Source of the DNA: an uncultured Alphaproteobacteria bacterium
Lineage (GTDB): Bacteria; Pseudomonadota; Alphaproteobacteria; RF32; CAG-239
Direction of reading: 5' to 3'
Length of the DNA stretch: 64,000 nt
Assembly (NCBI GenBank): GCA_944391475.1
Contig: CALXTR010000007.1
Location: 1-64,000, forward strand
Shown: positions 16,550-24,642 of the stretch, one piece after another
Numbering within the stretch: position 1 is the stretch's first letter
How the letters are laid out: every line of letters starts with the position of its first letter
Position numbers and translations under genes: made by a program
The notes under the pieces: model-generated
What the model saw: only the letters and a program-made list of their open reading frames with translations
Database searches by the model: none
Told to the model about the DNA's origin: nothing

Positions 16550-16783
16550 CTATTGCTTGTCCACGAGTTCGATTCTAATTTCCTTGTTGTAAAAGATGAG
16601 AAGTTTTTTAATTAAGCTCAAATGGGTATAGCGGCCAATTTCGGTACGGTCAATAAATTTGGGTGGAATGTTGAACTGTGCGGCCAGTTGCTTTTGGGTG
16701 ATGCCTTTTTGCCAGCGGGTAATCATAAGTTCGTGACCAATGGCACGGCGGATTATATCAATGTGAAAGTCTTTAATAATCAT
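16550..16783 (-). CDS. XRE-type helix-turn-helix protein
   Basis: A 77-residue single-domain DNA-binding protein. The HTH is seen in ELMITRWQKGITQKQLAAQFNIP followed by IDRTEIGRY, the usual XRE/Cro order. No toxin partner or phage gene is adjacent. AGGAG lies before the start (ATG 16783; the TTG one codon earlier is possible). A structured RNA ending in an intrinsic terminator lies about 25-190 bases upstream, which may control this gene by attenuation. Confidence 0.75.
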   Translation of the reverse strand: MIIKDFHIDIIRRAIGHELMITRWQKGITQKQLAAQFNIPPKFIDRTEIGRYTHLSLIKKLLIFYNKEIRIELVDKQ

Positions 16784-16805
16784 CAATTTTGCTCCTAAGT
16801 TTGCT

Positions 16806-16974
16806 TAAAACAAAACCGCCGTTTCAAAAAGAAAAGGCGGTGGAGCTGAAAAACTGTAGAGATGCAGTCAGTCTTATTCGACACACGAGCGTGCTTATTT
16901 CGACCACTCCACCATATAGTGGATTTTACCTCTAAGGTGTTTTTCAGACACCGCAGCCTATCTCTAAACTGCAA
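16806..16974 (-). ncRNA. Structured RNA with tRNA-Ser-like core
   Basis: The minus strand carries a promoter-like start (16980-17008) and an intrinsic terminator (stem 16816-16820 with 16836-16840, then TTTTGTTTT), giving a transcript of about 165 bases. Inside, 7-base arms GGTGGAG and CTCCACC (complements of 16907-16913 and 16839-16845) pair like a tRNA acceptor. The enclosed sequence has GAGTGGTCGAA and GCACG..CGTGTGT, as in the D and anticodon arms of tRNA-Ser at 267-357, but lacks the anticodon loop and T arm. Two further long-range complementarities (16939-16952 with 16839-16854; 16960-16966 with 16857-16863) cross each other, so a pseudoknot or switch is possible. It may be a leader or attenuator for the HTH gene, a free small RNA or a decayed tRNA. 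Confidence 0.4.
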
Positions 16975-16979
16975 GAGTT

Positions 16980-17008
16980 AGATTAAAAATAAAAGAGCTA
17001 AAATGCAA
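16980..17008 (-). promoter_or_regulatory. Candidate promoter of the structured RNA
   Basis: Minus-strand -35 TTGCAT (17003-17008), 17-base spacer and -10 TAATCT (16980-16985). Confidence 0.45.
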
Positions 17009-17034
17009 GCGAAAAGTTTTTATCTAATAAAATG

Positions 17035-17102
17035 GTCATCCCTCGATTGCTTTAGCAATCGTCAAACCAAAAGAGTCATCCCTCGTTTTTCGGAGAAAAA
17101 CG
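17035..17102. repeat. Two short hairpin repeats
   Basis: GTCATCCCTCG occurs at 17035 and 17075. Each copy leads into a perfect hairpin, 17044-17050 with 17055-17061 and 17084-17091 with 17095-17102. The arms differ in sequence but the head is shared, a REP-like pattern. The second could act as a terminator. Nothing else was seen in 17009-17165. Confidence 0.6.
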
Positions 17103-17165
17103 TCCAGGGATCTTCGATTTAAAAAGGGATATTCGAGTTAAAATAACGTAAAACTCTATACCAGA

Positions 17166-17597
17166 TTAAATATCCCAAGGGAACACAATCCATTGGTCAG
17201 GAAGTTCACGCGCATAAATATCAACTTCCTTAAGGCCGGCAGGTTTGGAGTAAATCGAAACAAAACATGCCTTAGGAAACTCTTGACGGAGTAGGCGGAA
17301 GGTTTGCCCACTATCAGCCAAATCATCAATAATTAGAGTTTGGCTATTAATTTCGCCAACGTCATCTAAGTTGTCAAAGCGGTCGAGTTTGCGATGTTCA
17401 TCACCAATATAAGTTGCAATGTTAATGGCATGGCAGTTGCGGATATCAAGTTCATACGAAATAATTCCGGCCGGGATTAGTCCACCGCGGCTGATTGCTA
17501 CAATTTTATTATAATTACCCGATTGTTTAATTTTTGCACAAACATTTTTTACATCTTGGTGAAATTCACCCCATAAAATATTTAATTTATCAGTCAT
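17166..17597 (-). CDS. gpt: Xanthine-guanine phosphoribosyltransferase
   Basis: A 143-residue purine salvage enzyme. It has an early SRGGLIPAG loop, the PRPP-binding motif TLIIDDLADSGQTF (about residues 87-100) and a C-terminal WIVFPWDI, which is the ending of Gpt proteins. It converts guanine and xanthine with PRPP to GMP and XMP at the inner membrane face. A ribosome site (GGAAG) precedes the ATG. It lies 17 bases after the TlpA-like gene, probably in one transcript. Confidence 0.9.
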   Translation of the reverse strand: MTDKLNILWGEFHQDVKNVCAKIKQSGNYNKIVAISRGGLIPAGIISYELDIRNCHAINIATYIGDEHRKLDRFDNLDDVGEINSQTLIIDDLADSGQTFRLLRQEFPKACFVSIYSKPAGLKEVDIYARELPDQWIVFPWDI

Positions 17598-17614
17598 TTA
17601 GTCACTTCCAAATT

Positions 17615-18151
17615 TTAACGATTATTATTTTCGGCTTTGAGTTTGTATATATACTCAATCACTTCGGGCTTATCCCATTCGGCCGAACCACGGATTCGTC
17701 CGATTTCATGTCCTTTTGCATTAATGAGTACGGTATGCGGAGAAGTAAAAATCCCTAAGCTTTCCGCCAGATTCCCATCAGGATCGACATAAAAAGGCAA
17801 ATTCTCCGCTTTAAATTTTTTTAAGAATTGACGTTGCTCTTCCATATCGCTCCACTCATTTTCATTGGATATCAACACGAGTTCAATGTCGGTTCCTTTG
17901 GTGACATCATAAAAACCTTTAAGACTGGGTAGTTCTCTAATGCAGGGCAAACAATCTCGCGACCAGCTCATCAGCAATACAAACTTACCCTTAAAATCAG
18001 CCAATGACATTTTACGCCCGTCTGACGCATAAAAACTCTCGGTTGGTGCTTCGCGTACGGTGTCATAAATATTAACATTTTGCTCTTTGGCCAAAGCCGA
18101 AGATAAGCATAAGCAAACTGCCAATATGACTGCTGAAATATATTTTTTCAT
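17615..18151 (-). CDS. TlpA-family thiol-disulfide protein
   Basis: A 178-residue periplasmic thioredoxin-fold protein. It has a signal peptide (residues 1-21, ending ALA), SLADFKGKFVLLMSWSRDCLPC with the redox motif CLPC near residue 66, and a cis-proline loop in FTSPHTVLI. TlpA/ResA proteins reduce periplasmic thiols, for example for cytochrome or metal-centre assembly. The partner is not evident here. Upstream gene of the gpt pair. Confidence 0.85.
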   Translation of the reverse strand: MKKYISAVILAVCLCLSSALAKEQNVNIYDTVREAPTESFYASDGRKMSLADFKGKFVLLMSWSRDCLPCIRELPSLKGFYDVTKGTDIELVLISNENEWSDMEEQRQFLKKFKAENLPFYVDPDGNLAESLGIFTSPHTVLINAKGHEIGRIRGSAEWDKPEVIEYIYKLKAENNNR

Positions 18152-18252
18152 CTCAGGTTCTTAATAACTTAATTTTTACTTTTCCCTTTTAGTTTGTAAG
18201 GAGTATATAATTATTTTGGCCAATGAAACAAGTTTAAAGGTAGTTTTTTGTT

Positions 18253-18384
18253 ATGAAAAAATCATCACTATTTGCAGTTTTGGTGTTAGCAAGCATAGTT
18301 TTAGGTTTAAGTGCTTGTGGAAAAGTATCTTCGCCAGAGCCCTTAGATGGCAGCGGCTATCCGCATACTTATCCCCGCCACTGA
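18253..18384 (+). CDS. LptM-like small lipoprotein
   Basis: A 43-residue lipoprotein. The signal segment ends in LSAC (Cys about residue 22), followed by GKVSSPEP and the tail YPHTYP. This layout, cysteine then Gly-Lys, a proline and YPxTYP, is typical of the tiny alphaproteobacterial lipoproteins related to LptM/YifL, which in enterobacteria help the LptD-LptE translocon mature. In this class the gene is often beside lysA; here it lies 26 bases before the vWA gene. Confidence 0.68.
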   Translation: MKKSSLFAVLVLASIVLGLSACGKVSSPEPLDGSGYPHTYPRH

Positions 18385-18410
18385 TAACATAGATTTTTGG
18401 GAGCAGTACA

Positions 18411-19103
18411 ATGGTTGCAGATGATTCTTTTATGGAAGATATGATTCCCTATGTGGAATTTGCCGACAATGCCAACGAGCGCACTCCTTGCGTTCTGGTG
18501 TTAGATTGCTCGGGTTCCATGCGCGGCGAGCCGATAAAACAACTCAATGCCGGCCTCAAAGCCCTAGAAAAAGAGCTCAAAGAAGATATTGATGCCAGCT
18601 CCCGCGTTCAACTGCTGATTATCAAAGCTTTTGGTAAAGATGAAGCAGTCGTTTCTTCTGATTGGACCGATGCGATGAATTTTGAAGCTCCGACTATGGA
18701 AGCAGGTGGCTTGACCCCGTTGGGCAAAGCTATGGAGTTGGCCTTAAAAAAGATTGAGGAGCAAAAATGCTTGTATGATAGCTGTGGAATTACCTCCAAG
18801 CGCCCGTGGATATTCCTGATTAGCGATGGCGAACCTACCGATTATGATTGGGAGATTGTGGCCGAAAAATGTCGCTACGCTCAGCAAAATAAAAAAGTTG
18901 TGGTTCATGCGGTTGGTACACAGGGAGCCAATTTGGATAAGTTAGCCAAGTTTTCGCTCATGTCGCCCAAGCGCTTGACCGGATTAAAGTTTACGGAGTT
19001 CTTCTTATGGCTGAGTAGGAGTGTTTCTTGCATTTCCAAAGCCGCTCCCAATGTTCCCGATTTATTAGAAGATACGGCAGATTGGGATGAAAACGAAGCA
19101 TAG
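18411..19103 (+). CDS. vWA-domain protein, TerY/YegL-like
   Basis: A 230-residue von Willebrand A domain protein. It has an intact MIDAS (DCSGSMRGEP near residue 33, Thr in GGLTPLGKA, Asp in SDGEPTDYDW), as in TerY and E. coli YegL. It is the first gene of the TerY-P triad, with a PP2C phosphatase and a kinase following (as in yegL-yegK-yegI). Known families pair these three in one signalling unit; the vWA protein is taken to be a metal-dependent scaffold. Its 3' end overlaps the phosphatase gene by 17 bases. Confidence 0.87.
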   Translation: MVADDSFMEDMIPYVEFADNANERTPCVLVLDCSGSMRGEPIKQLNAGLKALEKELKEDIDASSRVQLLIIKAFGKDEAVVSSDWTDAMNFEAPTMEAGGLTPLGKAMELALKKIEEQKCLYDSCGITSKRPWIFLISDGEPTDYDWEIVAEKCRYAQQNKKVVVHAVGTQGANLDKLAKFSLMSPKRLTGLKFTEFFLWLSRSVSCISKAAPNVPDLLEDTADWDENEA

Positions 19104-19836
19104 AGTTCGAGTTGTTGCCGCTAGCGTTGCCGGTCCGTTGCATTGCCACAAAAAACTTCCCTGCCAAGATTATTTCAAATTCCGGCGAGAAGGAAAAAAT
19201 TTTGTAGCGGTGGTCTCTGACGGAGCCGGTTCGGCACGTTATGGCAAAGTCGGTGCTCGTGTTATCTGCGAAACAATCATTGATCAACTCAAAAACACTC
19301 GCCCTCATCAGATAATTGAGCGAACCTGCCAAGCGGTTGAATCTGCAAGGCGCAAATTGAGTTTGCACCGCTTAAATAAGGGTAAAAAAGCCGAGAATTT
19401 AAACGACTTTGCCGCGACCATCGTTGGTGTGGTCTATAATGAGGGGCAGGGGTGTTTTTTCCATATTGGCGATGGTGCAGCTTTAGCTTTTAATTCTGAT
19501 GGTGACTTGCGAGATTTTGTAGCCTCTCGCCCCGAAAATGGCAATTTTTCTTGCGAAACATTTTTTTATACGCAAGACAACTGGAAAGAGAATTTGCGTT
19601 TCACGCGGTTTGAAAATTTTGATACCGTGTTCCTAATGAGCGATGGTCTGACCAATTTTGCCTTTTCCGGTGATTATCAAAATTTGGAAAAAGGTTTCAT
19701 CTGGCCGATTCACGAGTTTTTGTCAGCTCAAAAGACCCAAACCCGCGCTTGCCGCGCTTTGGCCAATACCTTAGATAATGCTCAGGCCCGCAAACTCAAC
19801 TCAGATGATAAAACACTTTTATGGGCGCAGTTTTAG
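19087..19836 (+). CDS. PP2C-type protein phosphatase, YegK-like
   Basis: A 249-residue PP2C (PPM) serine/threonine phosphatase. The metal-binding aspartates appear in VVSDGAGSARYG (about residue 41), HIGDGAALAF (about 127) and LMSDGLTNF (about 182), the three classical motifs. PCQDYF near the start is the first-motif aspartate. It would oppose the kinase encoded next. Translationally linked to the vWA gene by overlap, and 12 bases before the kinase gene. Confidence 0.88.
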   Translation: MKTKHRVRVVAASVAGPLHCHKKLPCQDYFKFRREGKNFVAVVSDGAGSARYGKVGARVICETIIDQLKNTRPHQIIERTCQAVESARRKLSLHRLNKGKKAENLNDFAATIVGVVYNEGQGCFFHIGDGAALAFNSDGDLRDFVASRPENGNFSCETFFYTQDNWKENLRFTRFENFDTVFLMSDGLTNFAFSGDYQNLEKGFIWPIHEFLSAQKTQTRACRALANTLDNAQARKLNSDDKTLLWAQF

Positions 19837-19848
19837 GGGGTGGGATAG

Positions 19849-21315
19849 ATGGCAGAAACTCCGGAAACCGAAAACTTGAGCTTTAATGCCTTATACGCCG
19901 ATGGCCGTTTTGAGAAGATTCGCTTAGGCGAGCTGATAAACAAAGGTGGAGCGGCTGGTAAAATCTATCTCAATGCCGACAACCCCGAACAGGTTATCAA
20001 ACTATTTCACAAAAAACAGAAAAGCGATACCAACCGGCAAAAATTGACCGCGATGTTGCAAAACAACCCGCATATTGACCCAGTTGAAAAAGACGGAGCC
20101 AAATATGTTCAGTTGGCTTGGCCACAAGCCATTTTGGAAGACGATAAAGGCTTTTGCGTTGGCTATGTTATGCCGCTGATAAAAATGGATAAAGCCGTTT
20201 CGCTAGACCATCTGATGCAAAAAGCCATCCGCAAAAAATTGCACTTGCCCGAAAAATATGCTTGCCGAATTTTTGCGGCCTATAATGTTGCCTCCATGGT
20301 CACTTCCTTGCACAAATGCGGACATTATATTGTTGATTTGAAACCCTCAAATGTCTCGGTTTATAAAGATACCATGCTGGTTGCGATGGTCGATTGTGAT
20401 GGTTTTTCGATTAAAGGTGAGAAAAATCGCTATCCGGCGGAGTTTGTGAGTGAGGAATATATTTATCCCGAGGGCATGGAGCTCTCTTGCGACGAAATGG
20501 GCGAGGAGCAAGACAAATTTGCCCTAGCGGTAATGATTTTTAAGCTACTAAATAATGGAATTCACCCCTATTCAGGAGTACCGCGCAAAGCCGATGCTGA
20601 GATGATGACGATTCAAAACCGCATTGAGCAATACCACTATGCCTATGGTCTCTGGCCGGATACTTATCAGGCGCCACACCCCTATAGTATTCATGAATAT
20701 TTTGATAAAGCCACGCTTGAGATGTTTGAACGAGCTTTCACCAAGGGGGGCAATCGTCCCAGTGCTTATGAATGGCAGGAACATCTCTGGAAACTGATGC
20801 ATCACCTCAAAACCTGCAAAAAAGACCCCAATCACGTCTATTTCACCTCCAAGGGGTGCGGCTTGTGTATGATTGAAGAAAAATTTGCGGTTGAAATGCG
20901 CGATTTGCAGAAGCAAAAGTCTACTCCGCAAACAGTTCGCGGCATGGAGGTTTCATCGCTCTCCACCGAAAATATCCGCAAAAATGAGGTTGAAAAGCAG
21001 CTAGAACACATTCGCATCCGTAATATCACTTTTGGTGGTCTAGCCGCTTATATGCTGTTGTTTACCTTTTTGCCCTGGATGCTAACACCGCTTGGTGAGA
21101 CCATATCGTCTTGGGGACTAGGGCTACAGTCTATTCTGGTCACCATAATTATGTTGGGAATCAATATATTGCTTCACCACTATATTCCCAAGTCACCCTG
21201 GCTGCAAAACCGTGCCTTAACCCAAATGCTTCAGGTTTATGCCCTGATATGTATGCTCATCACGGTTGTCCTCTTGAATCAGCTTCCTGAAGATTTATTT
21301 TCATTAGCACCATAA
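19849..21315 (+). CDS. Serine/threonine kinase-like protein, YegI-like
   Basis: A 488-residue protein. The kinase-like domain (about residues 20-310) has a glycine loop NKGGAAGKIYL, the ATP lysine in QVIKLFHKK, the catalytic loop IVDLKPSNVSV and DCDGF in place of DFG. A short Cys-containing segment (CKKDPN.. TSKGCGLCMIEEK, about 322-345) resembles a zinc ribbon. Two or three C-terminal membrane helices follow (about 392-480). This kinase, zinc-ribbon, membrane order fits the third component of the TerY-P triad. The catalytic loop lacks the canonical HRD histidine-arginine but keeps the Asp. Confidence 0.85.
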   Translation: MAETPETENLSFNALYADGRFEKIRLGELINKGGAAGKIYLNADNPEQVIKLFHKKQKSDTNRQKLTAMLQNNPHIDPVEKDGAKYVQLAWPQAILEDDKGFCVGYVMPLIKMDKAVSLDHLMQKAIRKKLHLPEKYACRIFAAYNVASMVTSLHKCGHYIVDLKPSNVSVYKDTMLVAMVDCDGFSIKGEKNRYPAEFVSEEYIYPEGMELSCDEMGEEQDKFALAVMIFKLLNNGIHPYSGVPRKADAEMMTIQNRIEQYHYAYGLWPDTYQAPHPYSIHEYFDKATLEMFERAFTKGGNRPSAYEWQEHLWKLMHHLKTCKKDPNHVYFTSKGCGLCMIEEKFAVEMRDLQKQKSTPQTVRGMEVSSLSTENIRKNEVEKQLEHIRIRNITFGGLAAYMLLFTFLPWMLTPLGETISSWGLGLQSILVTIIMLGINILLHHYIPKSPWLQNRALTQMLQVYALICMLITVVLLNQLPEDLFSLAP

Positions 21316-21412
21316 TTTTATAAATTTTTTGAGGGATATTGTATTTTTTACTCAACAAAACTAAAAAACTGTGTTAACTTAAGCCAAAGTAACAAAATTA
21401 AGGATATTAACA

Positions 21413-22801
21413 GTGAAAAAACTTAATCCCATCATGATTTCGGGTAAAGAAGTCCTTCCGTTGATAGAAGGCGGTAAGGGTATTAATGCCAGCGATGGTC
21501 GCAGCAGCGGTGCTTGGGCACATGAGAACTGTGTCGGCACTTTTTCTGGTGTTAGTCCCGACTTTTATGATTCAGCCGGCAATGTCATCATTGAGCGGTT
21601 TTTGAAACGCGCACGTCCCGAGCGCCATGAAGAAATGGTTGAATATGCCATTCGCGGCGGCATTGCACAAGCCCAAGTAGCTCATGAAGTATCTGGCGGC
21701 AATGGGCGTATTCATATGAATATGCTTTGGGAATTAGCCGATTCTCAAAGAATTTTGACCGGAGTACTCGAAAAAGCCAAAGGCCTCATTCATGGAGTTA
21801 CCTGTGGAGCTGGTTTGCCTTATAGCTTAGGTGAGTTGGCCTCCAAGTTTGGTGTTTATTACTATCCGATTGTTTCCTCAGCTCGCGCTTTCCAAATTTT
21901 GTGGAAACGCGCTTATCACAACTTTACCGAATATTTCGGTGGTGTGGTTTATGAGGATCCGTGGTTGGCGGGCGGACACAATGGCTTATCTAACGCCGAA
22001 GACCCGACCAAACCCGAAAAACCCTATGAGCGCGTAGTCGCCTTAAGACGGGTTCTCAATGAGTTAGGTTTGCAAGATAAGCCGATTATTTTGGCCGGCG
22101 GTGTTTGGTCCTTGTCAGAATGGGAAGATTATATTGATAACCCAGATATTGGCAAAATTGCCTTCCAGTTTGGTACTCGCCCGATGATAACCAAAGAAAG
22201 TCCGGTCAGCGATGCCTGGAAAAAGGTTATGATGCAGGTCAAAAAGGGTGATGTAATTTTGCAAAAGTTCAGCCCGACCGGATTTTTCTCTTCCGCAATT
22301 AAGAATACGTTTTTAGAGAATTTGATGCGTCGCAAACAAGGCGAGGTTGAGTTTAAAAACGAACCTGATGCTGAGTTTTCACATCCGTTGAATATGACAG
22401 ATAGCAAAATTATTTTCATCAAACCCGAAGATGCCGAAAAAGCGGTTAATCAAATTAATGCTGGTTATACCGAAATTAAGGAAACTCCGGATAACACGGT
22501 TGTTTTCTTGACTCCGGAAGAATGGAAACAAATGAAGATAGATCGCGCCAATTGCGTTGGCTGTTTGTCGCAATGCCAATTTTCGACTTGGTCGCAAGCC
22601 AAAGGCACTACCGGACGTCTGCCTGATCCGCGTTCTTACTGCATTCATAAAACTTTATATGAAGTTGGACACGGCGGCAGTGTCAAAGACCATTTGTTGT
22701 TTGCCGGACATCAGGTTTACCGTTTTGCAACCGATCCTTTGTATCGCAACGGAATTCCCTCGGTTAAGGAATTAATTGAGCGGATAAAGAAAGGCGAATA
22801 A
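21413..22801 (+). CDS. Nitronate monooxygenase-like flavoprotein
   Basis: A 462-residue TIM-barrel FMN enzyme of the NPD/nitronate monooxygenase superfamily. It has GAGLPYSLGELA, WLAGGHNGL and ILAGGVWSLSEWEDY followed by AFQFGTRPM, the phosphate-binding loop of that fold. The C-terminal extension has a compact cysteine cluster (CVGCLSQC, about residue 380, plus a later YCIH) not expected in plain NMO and possibly metal-binding. The start is GTG at 21413 with AAGGAT ahead. Substrate unknown. Monocistronic, with a bidirectional terminator behind. Confidence 0.78.
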   Translation: MKKLNPIMISGKEVLPLIEGGKGINASDGRSSGAWAHENCVGTFSGVSPDFYDSAGNVIIERFLKRARPERHEEMVEYAIRGGIAQAQVAHEVSGGNGRIHMNMLWELADSQRILTGVLEKAKGLIHGVTCGAGLPYSLGELASKFGVYYYPIVSSARAFQILWKRAYHNFTEYFGGVVYEDPWLAGGHNGLSNAEDPTKPEKPYERVVALRRVLNELGLQDKPIILAGGVWSLSEWEDYIDNPDIGKIAFQFGTRPMITKESPVSDAWKKVMMQVKKGDVILQKFSPTGFFSSAIKNTFLENLMRRKQGEVEFKNEPDAEFSHPLNMTDSKIIFIKPEDAEKAVNQINAGYTEIKETPDNTVVFLTPEEWKQMKIDRANCVGCLSQCQFSTWSQAKGTTGRLPDPRSYCIHKTLYEVGHGGSVKDHLLFAGHQVYRFATDPLYRNGIPSVKELIERIKKGE

Positions 22802-22823
22802 CTTTAATAAGAAGCCTAAACAA

Positions 22824-22855
22824 ACCCCCGAAAATTAAATTTCGGGGGTGTTTTT
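22824..22855. terminator. Bidirectional terminator
   Basis: A 10-bp stem (22824-22833 with 22840-22849) plus T-run on the plus side and a weaker one on the minus side. It separates the flavoprotein gene from the convergent pilus operon. Confidence 0.85.
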
Positions 22856-22867
22856 ATAAAAGCAAGC

Positions 22868-23830
22868 TTATGTTTCCGGAAAGATATTCATACCACGGGG
22901 CAGACGGGTCATCTGCATTTCAATTGAGGTTGCAAGGTTAAGTTTACCGCTTTTAATAATACCGCGTACCTGATCGCCCTGAGTGGTATCAGGGTTTGCA
23001 AACAGGTAAGTAGTAGATGGTTTACGATTTTTGATACCAAATAAAGTCTGATGCATTACCCCAAGTATACCGCGTGAGAACAAGTCAAAGGCCAAATCCT
23101 CACTCATTTCGGTAGAGGCGGCATATTTAATTACCGAATAGATGGCATCAGTAATGTTGTTGGCATGAATGGAAGAAAGCACCAAGTGACCGGAAGTAGC
23201 AGCCCGTAAAACTTCGCTTGCCGTATCCGGAGTGCGAATTTCACCAACCAAAATATAACGCGGTTTTGAACGTAATGCTGATTTGAGCGAAGCGCCCCAG
23301 TTTCCGTTAACCGGTTGGGTTTGCTTGCAAAGTCCCAATCCTCCGCGTACCGAACGATAGACGCCGTCAAGAGGCATTTCGGTAGGATCTTCAATAGTGT
23401 ATGCAAACCCACCTTCCATTACCAAAAATTCCTTCATTAGCGATGAAATCGAGGTGGTTTTACCAGCACCGGTAGGACCTGACCACAAAATCAGTCCCGA
23501 CGACCCGCTTAAAGACAATAGCATGCGTGTAAGCTCGTTAGGAAATCCCAAGCTGGTAAATTCGGGCACTTTTTCCGGCATTTTACGAGCACAATACTGA
23601 ATGCCATATAGAGCAACTGTTCTTTCCACACGATAGAAAATGTTATCATATAACAAAGAATAGCTAGGATTAGAACCGTCCCAAGCTTGAACCAACTGTT
23701 CATAAAAGCGTTCAAAATCATCTGCACGCAATACGGCTAAACCATTTTCGGTCTTACGGTCATTAATGAAGGCAGTTTTATCTGGGGTGATATAAATATC
23801 AGAAAAGGGAATATCGTTAATTCTAGCCAT
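22868..23830 (-). CDS. PilT/DotB-family secretion ATPase
   Basis: A 320-residue hexameric ATPase of the type II/IV secretion superfamily. Walker A is GPTGAGKTT (about residue 117), the Asp box AYTIEDPTE, the Walker B region RYILVGEIRTPDTA and the His box HLVLSSIHAN. It lacks the N-terminal domain of extension ATPases and resembles PilT or DotB/TraJ, so it could drive pilus retraction or serve the neighbouring type IV secretion system. It lies last in the pilus gene run, behind a hairpin (23936-23967), and its ribosome site is poor. Confidence 0.83.
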   Translation of the reverse strand: MARINDIPFSDIYITPDKTAFINDRKTENGLAVLRADDFERFYEQLVQAWDGSNPSYSLLYDNIFYRVERTVALYGIQYCARKMPEKVPEFTSLGFPNELTRMLLSLSGSSGLILWSGPTGAGKTTSISSLMKEFLVMEGGFAYTIEDPTEMPLDGVYRSVRGGLGLCKQTQPVNGNWGASLKSALRSKPRYILVGEIRTPDTASEVLRAATSGHLVLSSIHANNITDAIYSVIKYAASTEMSEDLAFDLFSRGILGVMHQTLFGIKNRKPSTTYLFANPDTTQGDQVRGIIKSGKLNLATSIEMQMTRLPRGMNIFPET

Positions 23831-23931
23831 GTTAGGTTTACTCTACTGTACAAATTTTTATTATTATTAAGTGTAGCAATTTAGCGTAAATATTTAGTAA
23901 ACATAGCATAGATTTATTATCTACAATAATA

Positions 23932-23967
23932 CAAAACAAGCTCCGAAAATTCCTTTTCGGAGCTTGT
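23932..23967 (-). terminator. Hairpin after the prepilin gene
   Basis: A perfect 14-bp stem (23936-23949 with 23954-23967), loop TTCC, followed on the minus strand by TTTTG. It probably ends or attenuates the prepilin transcript, so the ATPase gene beyond is expressed at a lower level. Confidence 0.75.
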
Positions 23968-23985
23968 AAGCATGAGTAGAAGTAA

Positions 23986-24540
23986 TTAATAGAAGAACAG
24001 TGCCAACGATGTTTCATCATTTGCAGTGCACAAGTCAGCAGCAGTATCAAATGCAATCGGAGCTTGAGCACTTGGTGCATCAGCAAACTCATCACCAGCA
24101 GCCAAACCAGCAAATCCGGTATCACCCCATCCGGCGGTAGCCATAGCAACACAAGCTTCACGCGGGAGTTTTTTATACTGAATTGCAAAACCCATATTTG
24201 CCACAGTATTAACAGTAATAGCTTTAACTTCAACACCGCCCATAAATGGGTTTGTTAATGCATCATCGTTATCGCCGGTTACCATATCAGCTGGTACCAA
24301 ACCCCAGTCAATAGCTTTTTTAGTGGTTAAATTTTCATATGAAGCTGCACTGGCAAAAGCAGTACGAATGTTAGCTGTCAACATTGAAATTTGGTCCAAT
24401 GCTTGAGTAGTTTTATATTTTGCCATAGCTTTTGAGTAACCCGCAATACCACCGACTGATAACACGCCGATAATTGCTAACACACCGAGCATTTCCACCA
24501 TGGAACGCCCAGATTGTTCTGTTTTAAATAAATTTTTCAT
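23986..24540 (-). CDS. Type IV major prepilin (PilS-like)
   Basis: A 184-residue prepilin. A short positive leader of 11 residues ends in Gly, then RSMVEMLGVLAIIGVLS with the glutamate at position +5. This is the class III/N-methylation-type motif, followed by the long hydrophobic helix. The C-terminal globular domain has two cysteines (REACVAMATAG and AADLCTAND) likely forming the pilin disulfide loop. The length and C-terminal domain fit class b pilins such as R64 PilS. A good ribosome site (GGGAG) and the hairpin behind suggest a highly expressed subunit. Confidence 0.9.
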   Translation of the reverse strand: MKNLFKTEQSGRSMVEMLGVLAIIGVLSVGGIAGYSKAMAKYKTTQALDQISMLTANIRTAFASAASYENLTTKKAIDWGLVPADMVTGDNDDALTNPFMGGVEVKAITVNTVANMGFAIQYKKLPREACVAMATAGWGDTGFAGLAAGDEFADAPSAQAPIAFDTAADLCTANDETSLALFFY

Positions 24541-24642
24541 ATTTAATCTCCCAAAACCAAAATTCTTTCTCCACCCATGTATACAGTATAATATGTTAAC
24601 TTTTTATGAACAATACTAACTTTGGTCATAAAAATGCTCTGC

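Noticed and set aside
16806-16974. tmRNA, 6S RNA or SRP RNA
   Set aside because: There is no tag reading frame or tmRNA acceptor sequence, no central open bubble of 6S type and no SRP GGAA tetraloop motif. Similarity to tRNA-Ser is better.
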